Part shown: positions 35,792-45,729 of the stretch, one piece after another
How the letters are laid out: every line of letters begins with the position of its first letter
How positions within the stretch are numbered: position 1 is the first letter of the stretch
NCBI RefSeq assembly: GCF_002109325.1
Contig: NZ_CP015348.1
Span: forward strand, 1,197,001 to 1,261,000
DNA from: Sporosarcina ureae
Lineage (GTDB): Bacteria; Bacillota; Bacilli; Bacillales_A; Planococcaceae
DNA: 64,000 nt
Direction: 5' to 3'
Made by a program: the position numbers and the translations under genes
The notes under the pieces: generated by a model
The model's input: the letters and a program-made list of their open reading frames with translations, nothing else
Told to the model about the DNA's origin: nothing
The model's database searches: none

Positions 35792-37126
35792 ATGGGAAGC
35801 ATTACAAGAGAAGACGTTTATCGATTCGTGAAAGAAAAGAATGTGAATTTCATCCGTCTTCAGTTTACTGATATTTTTGGCATGATTAAGAATGTAGAGA
35901 TTCCAATCAGCCAGCTCGAAAAGGCTCTGGATAATAAAATGATGTTTGACGGGTCTTCTATCGAAGGTTTTGTACGGATTGAAGAATCTGATATGTATTT
36001 AGTGCCTGACTTAGATACATGGATGGTATTCCCATGGCCCTCTGGTACGGGTCGTGTAGCCCGCTTAATTTGCGACGTCCATTTAGCGAACGGCGAGCCC
36101 TTTTCTGGAGACCCCCGTGGGAATTTAAAGCGAATTATAGCAGAAATGAAAGAACTCGGCTTCACTGATTTCAATCTAGGACCCGAACCTGAATTTTTCC
36201 TTTTCAAATTGGACGCTAATAAACAACCAACGATGGAGCTCAATGATCATGGTGACTATTTTGATTTGGCACCCATGGACTTAGGTGAAAACTGCCGACG
36301 TGATATTGTGTTAGAACTTGAGGAATTAGGATTTGAAGTGGAAGCTTCCCATCATGAAGCAGCACCAGGACAACATGAAATTGATTTTAAATATGCAGAT
36401 GTATTAACAGCTTGCGATAATATACAAACCTTTAAACTGGTTGTCAAAACGATAGCACGTAAACATGGTCTACACGCTACGTTCATGCCTAAGCCTTTAT
36501 ACGGTGTTAGCGGTTCTGGAATGCATTGTAATGTTTCCCTATTTAAAGATGGAGAAAATGTCTTTTTTGATGAAGGAGGCGAGCGTAAATTAAGTGAAAC
36601 GGCTTATCAGTTCATGTCTGGTGTTCTAGATCATGTCCGCGGTTTCACTGCTATTACAAATCCGACTGTTAACTCTTATAAACGCTTAGTTCCTGGCTAC
36701 GAAGCGCCTTGCTATGTTGCCTGGTCTGCACAAAACCGCAGCCCTTTAATACGTATCCCTGCATCACGTGGAATGAGCACACGTGTGGAAGTCCGTTCTG
36801 TTGATTCGTCCGCTAACCCCTACTTAGCGTTAGCCGTTATTTTAAAAGCAGGACTCGATGGTATTAAGCGAAAACTTACTCCACCAGCTCCTGTTGATCG
36901 CAACATTTATGAAATGAAGTCTGAAGAGCTTAAAGAACATGGCATCGACACATTGCCTACCGATCTCGATCATGCCCTCATCGCGTTATCTGAAGATCCA
37001 ATTATTCAAGATGCACTGGGTTCCCATATCTACGCGAACTTTAGTGAGGCTAAGCTTCAAGAATGGGAGAGCTATCGTATTACGGTACACCCTTGGGAAC
37101 TCGAACGATATATGAAGATGTATTAA
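35792..37126 (+). CDS. glnA: Type I glutamine synthetase
   Basis: 444 residues from ATG 35792 behind TAAGGAGTG; an upstream in-frame ATG at 35744 is rejected. Same length as B. subtilis GlnA. It condenses glutamate and ammonium using ATP. Landmarks: [17 protein letters not shown] with the feedback-related arginine, [11 protein letters not shown] (metal), [14 protein letters not shown], and [17 protein letters not shown]. No glnR precedes it (in B. subtilis glnR-glnA is an operon), and I see no clear GlnR/TnrA box, so its control may differ or it may be a second glnA. Confidence 0.96.
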   Translation: MGSITREDVYRFVKEKNVNFIRLQFTDIFGMIKNVEIPISQLEKALDNKMMFDGSSIEGFVRIEESDMYLVPDLDTWMVFPWPSGTGRVARLICDVHLANGEPFSGDPRGNLKRIIAEMKELGFTDFNLGPEPEFFLFKLDANKQPTMELNDHGDYFDLAPMDLGENCRRDIVLELEELGFEVEASHHEAAPGQHEIDFKYADVLTACDNIQTFKLVVKTIARKHGLHATFMPKPLYGVSGSGMHCNVSLFKDGENVFFDEGGERKLSETAYQFMSGVLDHVRGFTAITNPTVNSYKRLVPGYEAPCYVAWSAQNRSPLIRIPASRGMSTRVEVRSVDSSANPYLALAVILKAGLDGIKRKLTPPAPVDRNIYEMKSEELKEHGIDTLPTDLDHALIALSEDPIIQDALGSHIYANFSEAKLQEWESYRITVHPWELERYMKMY

Positions 37127-37161
37127 GTTAGTAGCACGATACTAGAATATGAACTAAAGTA

Positions 37162-37187
37162 AACGGCTGTATGTACAGCCGTTTTTT
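37162..37187 (+). terminator. Terminator of glnA
   Basis: AACGGCTGT pairs with ACAGCCGTT around a short loop, followed by TTTTT. Confidence 0.88.
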
Positions 37188-37268
37188 AATTGCATAAACT
37201 AGTTAAAATCAGTTCTATTGTTCATTCATCCTAATCGGTTTACTATAGAAAGAAAAGGAGATTTCTAT

Positions 37269-38843
37269 ATGACAACAATTTGGTTTAATGCACTCTTTTA
37301 TACGATGCAAAATGAAGGACATACAATAGATGCTTTACTAACGAAAGACGGAAAAATCATAGCAACTGGTTCCTATGATGAACTGAAAGGTCAAGCCGAC
37401 AAACAAATAGATTTGAACGGTGCATTTGTTTATCCGGGATTTATCGATAACCATATGCACATTATTGGGCAAGGTGAGAAGTTGTTACGCCTAGATCTAT
37501 CCGATACGACTTCTTCAGAAGATATGATGGAGCGACTTTTGAATGCCTATAAAGGATTGCCTGAGAATGAATGGTTCATCGGAGAAGGCTGGGATGAAAA
37601 TGTTTTTCCTGATAAGAAGATTTTTACTCGCTATGAGTTAGATGCTGTAACGAATTCACCTATGCTATTGAAACGTACTTGTTGGCACGCAGCTATTGTG
37701 AACTCCAAGGCGCTTGAACTAGCTGGTATCACCAAAAACACACCCGATCCTGATGATGGCGTTATTGAACGAGATGAAAATGGTGAGCCCACTGGATTGC
37801 TAAAGGAAGGCGCGATGCAACGGGTACTCCAGTTATTGCCGAATCCTACAGTGGACTATGTAACGAAAGCGTTGGAAACTTCCGTGGATCACTTACTATC
37901 TGTTGGTTTGACAGGTGTTGTAACGGATGACCTAGGATATTACGGACAGTATCAAACACCTTTAAAAGCTTTTAATACCGTACTCGGTGGTGATCGTAAA
38001 TTCCGTGCTCACTTACTGCGTCACTTTAGCGTGTTTGCAGAGTTAATGGATGATCAAGCTTTCTATAATGCACCATGGATCGAACCGGGTGAGATGAAGT
38101 TCTTTATTGACGGTGCTTTTGGTGGCAGTACTGCGCTGTTGAGTGAACCGTATGCCGATCAACCGGATAATGTCGGTACAGCCGTCCTAACCGATGAAGA
38201 GCTAGAGAACCACGTTAAAATGGCACGACATTACGGAGAAGCTGTTGCGATACATATGATTGGGGATCTAGCAGTTGAAAAGGCATTGGATGTCATTGAA
38301 AAGTATCCCGCACCTGTAGGTAAAAAAGATCGATTTATACATGTCATCTTGTTACGTGATGATTTAGTAGAGAGAATGCAAAAGCTTCCAATCGTTTTGG
38401 ATATACAGCCTGCTTTCGTTCCTTCCGACTTCCCGTGGATTGGAGATCGACTTGGCATGGATCGTCTAGAATGGGCATATGCTTGGAAAAAACTTCTCGC
38501 CAAAGGGTTTATTTGCGGCGGAGGATCAGACGCACCTATTGAAGACCCCAATCCTTTACTAGGCATACATGCAGCCATCACAAGAAGATTGCCGATTGAA
38601 CAGCACGAAGGTTATTTACCTGATGAAAAACTTACTCGTTTTGAAGCAGTACAATTATTTACTTCAGGCGCTGCAGCTACAATAGATAAAGCTGATTCTC
38701 GTGGACTTCTTTCGATTGGATTTGACGCGGATTTCACTGTACTGAAAGAAGATATTTTCACCGTGGCTGTTGACCGTATTACTGAAGTGAAAGTAGCGAA
38801 AACTATAGTTGCAGGCGAAGTGATGTATTCAGCGAATATGTAA
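37269..38843 (+). CDS. Amidohydrolase (YtcJ-like)
   Basis: 524 residues from ATG 37269 behind AAAAGGAG. An amidohydrolase-3 TIM-barrel enzyme: GFIDNHMHIIGQGE carries the metal-binding His pair, and later AIHMIGDLAVEKAL and GGGSDAPIEDPNPL supply the remaining His and Asp. It probably cleaves amide or related C-N bonds; substrates of YtcJ-type enzymes are mostly unknown. Followed 54 bp later by tspO; a shared transcript is possible. Confidence 0.9.
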   Translation: MTTIWFNALFYTMQNEGHTIDALLTKDGKIIATGSYDELKGQADKQIDLNGAFVYPGFIDNHMHIIGQGEKLLRLDLSDTTSSEDMMERLLNAYKGLPENEWFIGEGWDENVFPDKKIFTRYELDAVTNSPMLLKRTCWHAAIVNSKALELAGITKNTPDPDDGVIERDENGEPTGLLKEGAMQRVLQLLPNPTVDYVTKALETSVDHLLSVGLTGVVTDDLGYYGQYQTPLKAFNTVLGGDRKFRAHLLRHFSVFAELMDDQAFYNAPWIEPGEMKFFIDGAFGGSTALLSEPYADQPDNVGTAVLTDEELENHVKMARHYGEAVAIHMIGDLAVEKALDVIEKYPAPVGKKDRFIHVILLRDDLVERMQKLPIVLDIQPAFVPSDFPWIGDRLGMDRLEWAYAWKKLLAKGFICGGGSDAPIEDPNPLLGIHAAITRRLPIEQHEGYLPDEKLTRFEAVQLFTSGAAATIDKADSRGLLSIGFDADFTVLKEDIFTVAVDRITEVKVAKTIVAGEVMYSANM

Positions 38844-38897
38844 TAACGGTTTAGTAAGTAATGAAAGGGGGAAACTTTCTGAAAAGGAGGTTTTATT

Positions 38898-39392
38898 TTG
38901 GAATTACTTAAAGTACAAGGGCAACTAGATTGGAAGAAACTTACGCGCAATGTGTTGATTCCCGTATTGGGTGGCTCACTCATTGGATACTTTGCAAACC
39001 GCAATACACAGGAGCAGTATGCAAAGTTGGAGAAACCTTCATTCTCTCCTCCTGGTGCCGCTTTTCCGATTGCTTGGACCGCACTCTATACGATGATGGG
39101 GGTAGCGAACTACCGCGTAGAAATGAAGCAACAAACGCAGCTGAAGGATGTTGCCGAGCCATTATATGATGTTCAATTGGGACTGAACTTCCTGTGGTCT
39201 TTCCTGTTCTTTAAATGGAATTTACGAGGCACAGCTTTGGTAGAGATGACGATTATGTTAGGTGCAATCGCCATGACGGCTTATGAATTCAATAAGATCG
39301 ACCGTACAGCAGGCGCTTTGATGGTTCCTTATATTGGATGGGTCATGTTCGCATTGACGCTTAATTACTCTACTTGGAAATTAAATAAGTAA
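38898..39392 (+). CDS. tspO: TspO/MBR family protein
   Basis: 164 residues from TTG 38898 behind AAAAGGAGG. Five transmembrane segments, with the KPSFSPPGAAFPIAWTALYTMMG region and later NFLWSFLFF typical of TspO. Bacterial TspO proteins bind porphyrins and help in stress or light responses. The Trp content is lower than in classical TspO but the Pro-rich first loop is intact. Confidence 0.92.
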   Translation: MELLKVQGQLDWKKLTRNVLIPVLGGSLIGYFANRNTQEQYAKLEKPSFSPPGAAFPIAWTALYTMMGVANYRVEMKQQTQLKDVAEPLYDVQLGLNFLWSFLFFKWNLRGTALVEMTIMLGAIAMTAYEFNKIDRTAGALMVPYIGWVMFALTLNYSTWKLNK

Positions 39393-39400
39393 ACAAAAAC

Positions 39401-39431
39401 GTCCCCGCCACTAACGGCGAGGACATTTTTT
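39401..39431 (+). terminator. Terminator of tspO
   Basis: GTCCCCGCC pairs with GGCGAGGAC, then ATTTTTT. Confidence 0.85.
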
Positions 39432-39672
39432 ATCGTTGATTATAGTGATTTTGATTGTAGTTCATACGTTCAGCAGTCTTATATGCATCGAACATTCCCC
39501 AAATCCATACAATTGGATACGTAATGAAACCGATACCTACAAACATAAGTAAACCGTTGATTCCTTGTAGGATAATAAGTAAAATCCCTTTTAGAATTTG
39601 TCCATTATAGATTTGACCAACGCCAGTCCAGAAAAAACTTAGCACGGCGGCAATACCTGGTTGCTTAAACAT
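39430..39672 (-). CDS. TM2-domain-like small membrane protein
   Basis: 80 residues with two hydrophobic segments separated by a short loop. IAAVLSFFWTGVGQIYNGQILKG resembles the start of TM2/DUF5683-type proteins, and GMFDAYKTAERMN ends the second helix. The ATG follows AGGAAGGGGAG. Function unknown. Confidence 0.82.
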   Translation of the reverse strand: MFKQPGIAAVLSFFWTGVGQIYNGQILKGILLIILQGINGLLMFVGIGFITYPIVWIWGMFDAYKTAERMNYNQNHYNQR

Positions 39673-39752
39673 GTCATCTCCCCTTCCTGGCTATTACTTC
39701 TATCTTACATTATGCAGAAAGGGAATGACAAGGCGTTTGCTATCCATCTATT

Positions 39753-40733
39753 TTAGAAACGGTCTTTGTCCAACTGGTCACCTTGAATATCTACTTCGCC
39801 TTCTTTTTCGAAGTGTACTTCTTCACGTTTCACAGTTTCATGGATTGTTTCATTTTCTACAACTTCTCGCTTCTTAAGAATAATCTCTTCCGTGACAACT
39901 GGTTTCTTCGTTACTTCTACGCGTTCCTCAGTAATCGGAATACGGATCGTTTCATCATCTTCTCTAAATGCTGTCGCATCGTTAACGTATTGGCTTTCAT
40001 GACCTATTTCACCATCTACAACAGGTCTGCGTTCAATCGTTACTTCGTCATGTGAAACACTGACATCTACTGATCTAGGTTCTTCTACTACTTCTTTTTC
40101 AACACGAATCTCTCCACGCTGTGTTTCATGCTTATCTACTTGAAGACGTTCTTCATGCAAACGTAAACTCTCTTCTTCTGTGTTCTCACCGGATAAAGCA
40201 TGTTCATTCGTATGAATTGCAGGGTCTACTTCATGATTTTGATGATTAAGTGTTTGATCAGGAAGTGTCTGGCTTAATCTGAAAGCAGGATCTCCGCCGT
40301 TCAATTCTTGGTCTGTTACGCTTAAACCGTTCGCTCCAAGATTCACATCTGTACTTTTTCCATCTCTACCGTAGAAGTCTGTGTTGTCCATATAGTGACG
40401 GTTTGCTTCGCCGGAATCAACATAGAGCAACATGCCGCCCTGTTCAATTTCCTGATAATACTTCACTGTATCTTCTGTACCGAACTCTAGGCTATCTACC
40501 ATACGACGTACATGATCTTCTCCGGATACGAATCCCATGAAACGATCCCACCATGAATCGTCGGCTGATTTAATTTCTGCATCTGTACGACTTCTCACCA
40601 TAGTTAACTGATCTTCATTTTTCACAACTACATAAATATCATCTTCAGGCCATCCTTCTCTTTTCAGCTCGTCCACGCGGTTCATCAATTCTGTTTCATT
40701 AAAGTACATTCCAATATATCTATTCTTACCCAT
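39753..40733 (-). CDS. YsnF-like stress protein (YflT-like domain plus DUF2382)
   Basis: 326 residues. The N-terminus (IGMYFNETELMNRVDELKREGWPEDDIYVVV) is the heat-induced 17 kDa/YflT-type domain. The C-terminus has three DUF2382 repeats (LHEERLQVDKHETQRGEIRV, VTIERRPV, IRIPITEERVEVTKKPV), very charged. In B. subtilis such proteins (YsnF, YflT) are sigma-B-dependent general stress proteins. The ATG follows CTAGGAGGAG, and a sigma-B-type promoter lies at 40800-40825. Confidence 0.92.
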   Translation of the reverse strand: MGKNRYIGMYFNETELMNRVDELKREGWPEDDIYVVVKNEDQLTMVRSRTDAEIKSADDSWWDRFMGFVSGEDHVRRMVDSLEFGTEDTVKYYQEIEQGGMLLYVDSGEANRHYMDNTDFYGRDGKSTDVNLGANGLSVTDQELNGGDPAFRLSQTLPDQTLNHQNHEVDPAIHTNEHALSGENTEEESLRLHEERLQVDKHETQRGEIRVEKEVVEEPRSVDVSVSHDEVTIERRPVVDGEIGHESQYVNDATAFREDDETIRIPITEERVEVTKKPVVTEEIILKKREVVENETIHETVKREEVHFEKEGEVDIQGDQLDKDRF

Positions 40734-40799
40734 TTAAATCTCCTCCTAGTATTTTAGTTAGTTATTTGTAAAATTCGTTTCATCGTCGTGTTGATACTT

Positions 40800-40825
40800 T
40801 TACCCCGGTTGTCGAAATTAAAAAC
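40800..40825 (-). promoter_or_regulatory. Sigma-B-type promoter of the YsnF-like gene
   Basis: On the minus strand GTTTTT (40820-40825), 14-bp spacer, GGGTAA (40800-40805), 67 bp before the start codon. The -35 is degenerate but the -10 is good. Confidence 0.55.
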
Positions 40826-40896
40826 ATTTCCGTGTTTTTTTTATGCGATGTATAAATAATTGCTAGTAAGGAATGCTTATAAAAAGGAGTGATTTC

Positions 40897-41304
40897 ATGC
40901 TGGAATTAAATACGTCAATCGAAGGCAAACTAGCGTGCTTTGGGACTTTACGGGATAAAGTAGATCAGCACGGTTATCATTTTGGCGGTGGCTGGGATTA
41001 TGACAAAGGTAGTTTTGATTCCATTCTTCATAGAGAAGGTGGCGAAACGATTTATTTACGTGTTCCGTTCGAAGCACATGACGGTGAATTGGATGATTTT
41101 AATACTTCGATCAAGTTCAAAAAACCATATGTGATCAAACATGTGGTCAACTTGGGACTAGAACACGATGATAGTTCTTTGATAAGTGGTTCATTCAATC
41201 AGTTCCAAACGCCATTAGATAAAGATGCAGAAATCCGTGATAAGAGTCGCTGGGAAACCGCTGGCGAACTTGCGATTGAAGAAATATTACAGTACTTGGA
41301 GTAA
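40897..41304 (+). CDS. YugN-like family protein
   Basis: 135 residues from ATG 40897 behind AAAAAGGAGTG. The stretch GGGWDYDKGSFDSIL and the IYLRVPFEA motif match the YugN-like family of Bacillales, whose function is not established. No membrane segments. Convergent with the next gene over a shared terminator. Confidence 0.85.
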   Translation: MLELNTSIEGKLACFGTLRDKVDQHGYHFGGGWDYDKGSFDSILHREGGETIYLRVPFEAHDGELDDFNTSIKFKKPYVIKHVVNLGLEHDDSSLISGSFNQFQTPLDKDAEIRDKSRWETAGELAIEEILQYLE

Positions 41305-41307
41305 AAA

Positions 41308-41346
41308 ATGAGGATCTTCTTGCCGATATTGGCTGAAGATCCTCAT
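41308..41346 (+). terminator. Bidirectional terminator
   Basis: ATGAGGATCTTC and GAAGATCCTCAT form a perfect 12-bp stem shared by two convergent genes. Confidence 0.85.
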
Positions 41347-41349
41347 TTC

Positions 41350-41676
41350 TTATTTGATAGTATTTTGTGCTTTTTGATCCATTTCATCTGAACTTAGCAC
41401 TTTTTTAGGGAATTTTTCGAAGAGCGGTTCGAGTTCACTCATTAACTCTTCTAGTTCCGCGCCTGTATAGAAAAGCGATTCAAAATACTTTGTTTGCCCT
41501 TCTGTTTCTGCGATTATTCGAAGTTGTTGCAGAGGTTCTCTGCCTGCTAGGTCCTCGTCTGACATGATGTCTTCTTCTCCAACATAGTCTGTTTGATTGA
41601 TCCATGATGTTCCTGTTTGGCTAGCCCCGTCAGCAAATGACAGGAGTTCTTCTACGTCTGCCGTTTGTTTTTTCAT
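41350..41676 (-). CDS. Hypothetical acidic protein
   Basis: 108 residues, strongly acidic, mostly helical by composition (LEELMSELEPLFEKF). No family recognised. The ATG follows GTGAGGGGTTT. It is alone between two terminators. The next 230 bp (41677-41908) hold only a short TCGTGA/TCACGA hairpin. Confidence 0.75.
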   Translation of the reverse strand: MKKQTADVEELLSFADGASQTGTSWINQTDYVGEEDIMSDEDLAGREPLQQLRIIAETEGQTKYFESLFYTGAELEELMSELEPLFEKFPKKVLSSDEMDQKAQNTIK

Positions 41677-41908
41677 AGAAACCCCTCACTTTACTCGTTT
41701 CCTTTAGTGTTCCCTGTTGATTATTCTTAAAACCCTCTTGCTTGAGACAGAATGTGTTGCGGTGGTTAGTTAGTGCAAAGATGTGCTCCTAACGCTTCGC
41801 TTTTACTCACAAATTCACTCACTATTCCTACGCACTCTAACTTGAACTAAACCATTTTTAAAAAAGCCCCTGCAATCGTGAGTTCACGACTACAAAGACA
41901 GTCTGTTT

Positions 41909-42640
41909 TTACATATCTTTATGCGTAAATGGGCACTTCCCTGTTAGCGGCACGCAATCGTCGCCGATGAAGGACTGTTTCCATTCATTATGCGTTGGAT
42001 CTCCGAAGTGGCTAATGTCCGGATGCTTCGGAAGATCATCCCATTCCTCGACACGCTCACGAACCTTTTCACGCGAGTTGATCCCACCCTTTTCTGTGCC
42101 TGTTAGACCTTTAAAAATCTTACGTGGCTGAAAACCGATGACCATTGCATTGCCTAGATCACGCGTCTTCCTCTGTTTATAAGCAGGCGCATTGCCAAAA
42201 GCAAAAATCGGCTCGCCTTGGAAATGGAAGTCCCATAGGTAGTGATCAGGGTCACGTGGTGCTTCAGCTGGCCATTCTTTCGGATCTTCTATATGCACAT
42301 ACTGCAGAATATCCCAAAACTGCTGACGATATTCTTCTATTGAACCTTCTTCTTCAAAAGGCTCAACAAAGACAAATAATCCATGACGTTTATGCTTAGG
42401 ATTTTCGAATAGCTTTAAAAATGCTGACAACGCTTGAGGTAAGTTTGACCAGTCCTTTTGAGAAACATATGCATAGCGTAACTCACCTTTATTTTCACCA
42501 GCCATTCCAAAATAGCATGGAAACGTTTTGTCCGTCACAATAGCATGGAACGTCTGATATTCTCTAAGTAACCATTCTGGTAAATCATTACGTTCTGTAA
42601 AGTCTTCCTTTTTCAATAACGGGTTTGATGTTTGAATCAA
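41909..42640 (-). CDS. YqcI/YcgG family protein
   Basis: 243 residues. The conserved pattern FPCYFGMAGENKGELRYAYV, FVEPFEEE, PRDPDHYLWDFHFQGEPIFAFGNAPAYKQRKTRDLG and a final GKCPFTHKDM is that of the YqcI/YcgG family, found in many Bacilli with no known function. The start is TTG with a rather distant AGAGGGGG. The region 42641-42850 shows no convincing gene. Confidence 0.88.
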   Translation of the reverse strand: MIQTSNPLLKKEDFTERNDLPEWLLREYQTFHAIVTDKTFPCYFGMAGENKGELRYAYVSQKDWSNLPQALSAFLKLFENPKHKRHGLFVFVEPFEEEGSIEEYRQQFWDILQYVHIEDPKEWPAEAPRDPDHYLWDFHFQGEPIFAFGNAPAYKQRKTRDLGNAMVIGFQPRKIFKGLTGTEKGGINSREKVRERVEEWDDLPKHPDISHFGDPTHNEWKQSFIGDDCVPLTGKCPFTHKDM

Positions 42641-42850
42641 TGTTTTATATTCCCCCTCTAACTAACTATGCTGTATATGCGTTACCCTCACCTTAACGGA
42701 ATGAAACATATGGAGGAAATGGTTCTCACTTACTATTTACACTCCTCGAGAGCAACTTATACAAGATACGGAATACGATGGGGACCTAGAACACACTACG
42801 ATTTTATACAAAGAGAACACCTCATCGATTTCATTCGACAAGGCGTTCTT

Positions 42851-43219
42851 TTATTGTATAGGTTTCGGATTTTCCTGTAATTCATCGATCGTTTGCATAA
42901 CCAACGTGACTGCTTGGCTCAAAGCACTTCCTCCGCCAAGTGCGGCTGCTACTCCGACCGATTCCAGCACTTCTGAAACTGTACAACCTGCATCCATACA
43001 GGCTTTTGTATGGAAAATAATGCAGTATTCACTATGAGCGTACACACTAACTGCAAGTGCAATGAGCTGCTTATATTTTTGACTGATATCTCCTTCTTCA
43101 AAACTTACTTCCGTAAATGCATGGAATGATTTCATTAACTTCGGCAATTGTTCGCTCATTGCGCCCATACCGGTTTTGTAATCTGCCAGTACGGCATCTG
43201 TAAATGTATAGTCTTCCAT
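42851..43219 (-). CDS. Carboxymuconolactone decarboxylase / AhpD-like family protein (YurZ type)
   Basis: 122 residues, all helical. The EYCIIFHTKACMDAGC motif carries the Cys...His/Cys arrangement of the CMD/AhpD fold. Members are peroxidase-cycle proteins or gamma-carboxymuconolactone decarboxylases; small ones like this are mostly unassigned. The ATG follows ACGGGAGGCG. Confidence 0.88.
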   Translation of the reverse strand: MEDYTFTDAVLADYKTGMGAMSEQLPKLMKSFHAFTEVSFEEGDISQKYKQLIALAVSVYAHSEYCIIFHTKACMDAGCTVSEVLESVGVAAALGGGSALSQAVTLVMQTIDELQENPKPIQ

Positions 43220-43320
43220 ATAGATCGCCTCCCGTTATAGCAACAGTATGTCCGATTCTTTGTTTGCTATGCAGCGATTAAGGAAATGTTATAAGCAATT
43301 ACAAATCAAGGAGGTTCATC

Positions 43321-43818
43321 ATGAAAATTGTCATTACAGGTGATACACATATTCCTGGTAGAGGAAAAGTTCTGCCTTCACGGTTACTTAAAGATTGTGC
43401 TACGGCTGATTTGATCGTACATACAGGTGATTGGAAATCCATCGAAGTTGTGCAGATGCTTTCTGAATTCGCAGAGGTAAAAGGAGTTTCAGGAAATGTA
43501 GATGAAGAGGATATTACACAACAGTTTCCATTGCAACAAGTGATTCAAGTAGGACACGTTAAAATCGGCTTGGTACATGGTCATGGAGATAAAAAGACTA
43601 CAGAAAAACGTGCAATTGAAGCATTTGAAGGAGTGCCACTAGACGTTATTATCTTCGGGCACTCCCACATTCCGATGCTTCGTTACATCAATAAAACCTT
43701 GCTGCTAAATCCTGGTTCCCCGACAGATAAGCGGAAACTCCCACATTATTCATTCGCTATCTTACATATCGAGGAAGAGATTCGTGCAGAGTTAATTTTC
43801 TTTGATGATAAAACATAA
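43321..43818 (+). CDS. Metallophosphoesterase (YfcE/MJ0936 type)
   Basis: 165 residues. Metal ligands stand out: GDTHIPG, HTGDW, SGNVDEED, HGHGD and FGHSHIP, the order of the YfcE family. Probably a Mn2+-dependent phosphodiesterase acting on cyclic or nucleic phosphodiesters. The ATG follows CAAGGAGG. Convergent with namA by 12 bp, with no terminator visible between them. Confidence 0.92.
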   Translation: MKIVITGDTHIPGRGKVLPSRLLKDCATADLIVHTGDWKSIEVVQMLSEFAEVKGVSGNVDEEDITQQFPLQQVIQVGHVKIGLVHGHGDKKTTEKRAIEAFEGVPLDVIIFGHSHIPMLRYINKTLLLNPGSPTDKRKLPHYSFAILHIEEEIRAELIFFDDKT

Positions 43819-43830
43819 ACTACAAAGTGA

Positions 43831-44850
43831 TTAGAACGTCCAGCCGCGTTTATATTGAACAGGTGATTCAATTTCGACACCAAGTTCTTTAGCCGCTGTA
43901 TACGCCCAATACGGATCACGTAATAATTCGCGAGCAAGCAATACGATATCCGCACGATCATTTTGAAGTATTTCTTCTGCTTGCAGCGCCGATGTTATCA
44001 ACCCTACTGCACCTGTTGCAATATTCGCTTGCTGACGAATTATATCCGCATGAGGCACTTGATACCCTGGGAACGGATGAATTGCTGCAGGTACTACACC
44101 GCCTGTGCTCACATCAACCAAATCGACACCTTGCTCTTTCATCCAGCGAGCCATTTCTGCATATTGTGAAGCATCCATGCCACCCTCTTGATAATCTTCG
44201 GCTGAGATTCTGACAAATAACGGACCTTCCCAAACGGATCGTATGGCATCAATCACTTGCCCGAGTAAACGGTAACGATTTTCTGCTGATCCACCATACT
44301 CATCTTCTCGATGATTACATAATGGTGTTAAGAATTCATTAAGTAAATAACCATGAGCACCGTGGATTTCAATGACATCAAAACCAGCTTCCTTGGAACG
44401 GATTGCGCCTTGTTTGAATGCTTCAATCGTTTCTTCAATATCCGCAATTGTCATCTCTGCCGGTGTCTTATATTCTTCATTGAACGCGATGGGACTTGGA
44501 GCATAAATCGTTCCTTCCACTGTCGCTTTTCTTCCCGCATGTGCCAGTTGGATACCCGTACGAGACCCGTGTTGCTTCATCAAACGCACGATTTCTGTTA
44601 ATCCTTCGACGTGATCATCCGACCAGATTCCCAAATCTTCACTCGAAATTCTCCCTTGCGCTTGAACAGCTGTTGCTTCTATGATAATGAGACCGACTTG
44701 GCCGACTGCACGTGTTGCATAGTGAGTTTTATGCCAATCCTCCACTTTTCCATCTTGATTATGTGAAGAGTACATGCACATTGGTGCCATTGCAATCCGA
44801 TTTTTAAATTCTACGTTACGTATAGTATAAGGGCTAAATAATTTTGTCAT
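43831..44850 (-). CDS. namA: NADPH dehydrogenase NamA (Old Yellow Enzyme, YqjM type)
   Basis: 339 residues, very close to B. subtilis YqjM. FMN- and substrate-binding motifs: MAPMCMYSS (with the redox-modulating cysteine), [40 protein letters not shown] and the C-terminal YKRGWTF supplying an arginine finger. It reduces activated C=C bonds such as enones and nitroesters and responds to oxidative stress. Monocistronic. Confidence 0.95.
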   Translation of the reverse strand: MTKLFSPYTIRNVEFKNRIAMAPMCMYSSHNQDGKVEDWHKTHYATRAVGQVGLIIIEATAVQAQGRISSEDLGIWSDDHVEGLTEIVRLMKQHGSRTGIQLAHAGRKATVEGTIYAPSPIAFNEEYKTPAEMTIADIEETIEAFKQGAIRSKEAGFDVIEIHGAHGYLLNEFLTPLCNHREDEYGGSAENRYRLLGQVIDAIRSVWEGPLFVRISAEDYQEGGMDASQYAEMARWMKEQGVDLVDVSTGGVVPAAIHPFPGYQVPHADIIRQQANIATGAVGLITSALQAEEILQNDRADIVLLARELLRDPYWAYTAAKELGVEIESPVQYKRGWTF

Positions 44851-44961
44851 GAAAATTCCTCCTTGAATAGTAGCTAGTGAAAGTATAGCAAATCTATAGT
44901 GGTTTTTAAGGAATCAGGATTTCACTAAGATGATTCATCATTATTCTTGGTTACTAAAAAA

Positions 44962-44995
44962 CTGAAGACAACTCCATTTTTAGAGTTGTCTTCAG
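44962..44995 (-). terminator. Terminator of the DJ-1/PfpI gene
   Basis: CTGAAGACAACTC pairs perfectly with GAGTTGTCTTCAG; on the minus strand TTTTTTA follows. Confidence 0.88.
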
Positions 44996-45028
44996 TATGA
45001 TGCGAAGCTTATTGTGATTTGTGTTTTA

Positions 45029-45583
45029 TTATTTATTGACCATTTTCATAAATTCTCTCATTAATCCTGGAAGATCGGGCCAAGCATGTCCTGACACGAG
45101 GTTTCCTTCTGTATGAAGATCTTTTTCGATATACGTAGCGCCTGTTGCAGTAACATCAGGTTTACATGCAATATACGCCGTGTATTCTCTGCCCTTCATA
45201 AGGTCTGGAATAATGGATAATACTTGAGCCGCATGACAAACAGCCGCCACAGGCTTATCTTCTTCAAAGAAATGACGGACAATTGCTGGTAACGATTCAT
45301 CAAGACGAATGTATTCTGGCGCGCGTCCACCTGGAATAATGAGTGCATCATAGTCTGCAGGATTGACATCTTTGAATGCAATATGCGAATCCAAGCCATA
45401 AGCAGGTTTTTCTACATACGTTTCCATTCCGTCGATGAAGTCATGCGTAACAGTATATAACTTTTTTACGGACGGTGAAGCAATAGTCGTGTCAAATCCT
45501 TCTTCCAAACAGCGATAATACGGATAGAAAATTTCCAGCGCTTCTACAGCATCTCCGCCTAGAATTAATACTTTTTTACTCAT
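45029..45583 (-). CDS. DJ-1/PfpI family protein
   Basis: 184 residues. The nucleophile-elbow cysteine lies in AAVCHAAQ and the conserved glutamate near GGDAVEALE. DJ-1 superfamily members are cysteine-dependent deglycases, chaperones or amidases. The substrate is not predictable. Monocistronic, starting next to AGGATCTGC. Confidence 0.9.
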   Translation of the reverse strand: MSKKVLILGGDAVEALEIFYPYYRCLEEGFDTTIASPSVKKLYTVTHDFIDGMETYVEKPAYGLDSHIAFKDVNPADYDALIIPGGRAPEYIRLDESLPAIVRHFFEEDKPVAAVCHAAQVLSIIPDLMKGREYTAYIACKPDVTATGATYIEKDLHTEGNLVSGHAWPDLPGLMREFMKMVNK

Positions 45584-45729
45584 GTGCAGATCCTCTCCCT
45601 ATTCTGAATTGTGTTACTCCTTTACTTCTTTCGACAGTTTACGAATGAATCCTCTTTCTTTTAATGAAATTGGCTTCATTACGTATAGTTATCTCGAATC
45701 GCAACATATTATGGCGAGGAGGGATTTCT

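Noticed and set aside
42668-42880. Plus-strand frame of 70 codons
   Set aside because: Overlaps the end of the CMD-family gene on the other strand, has no binding site, and is not protein-like.
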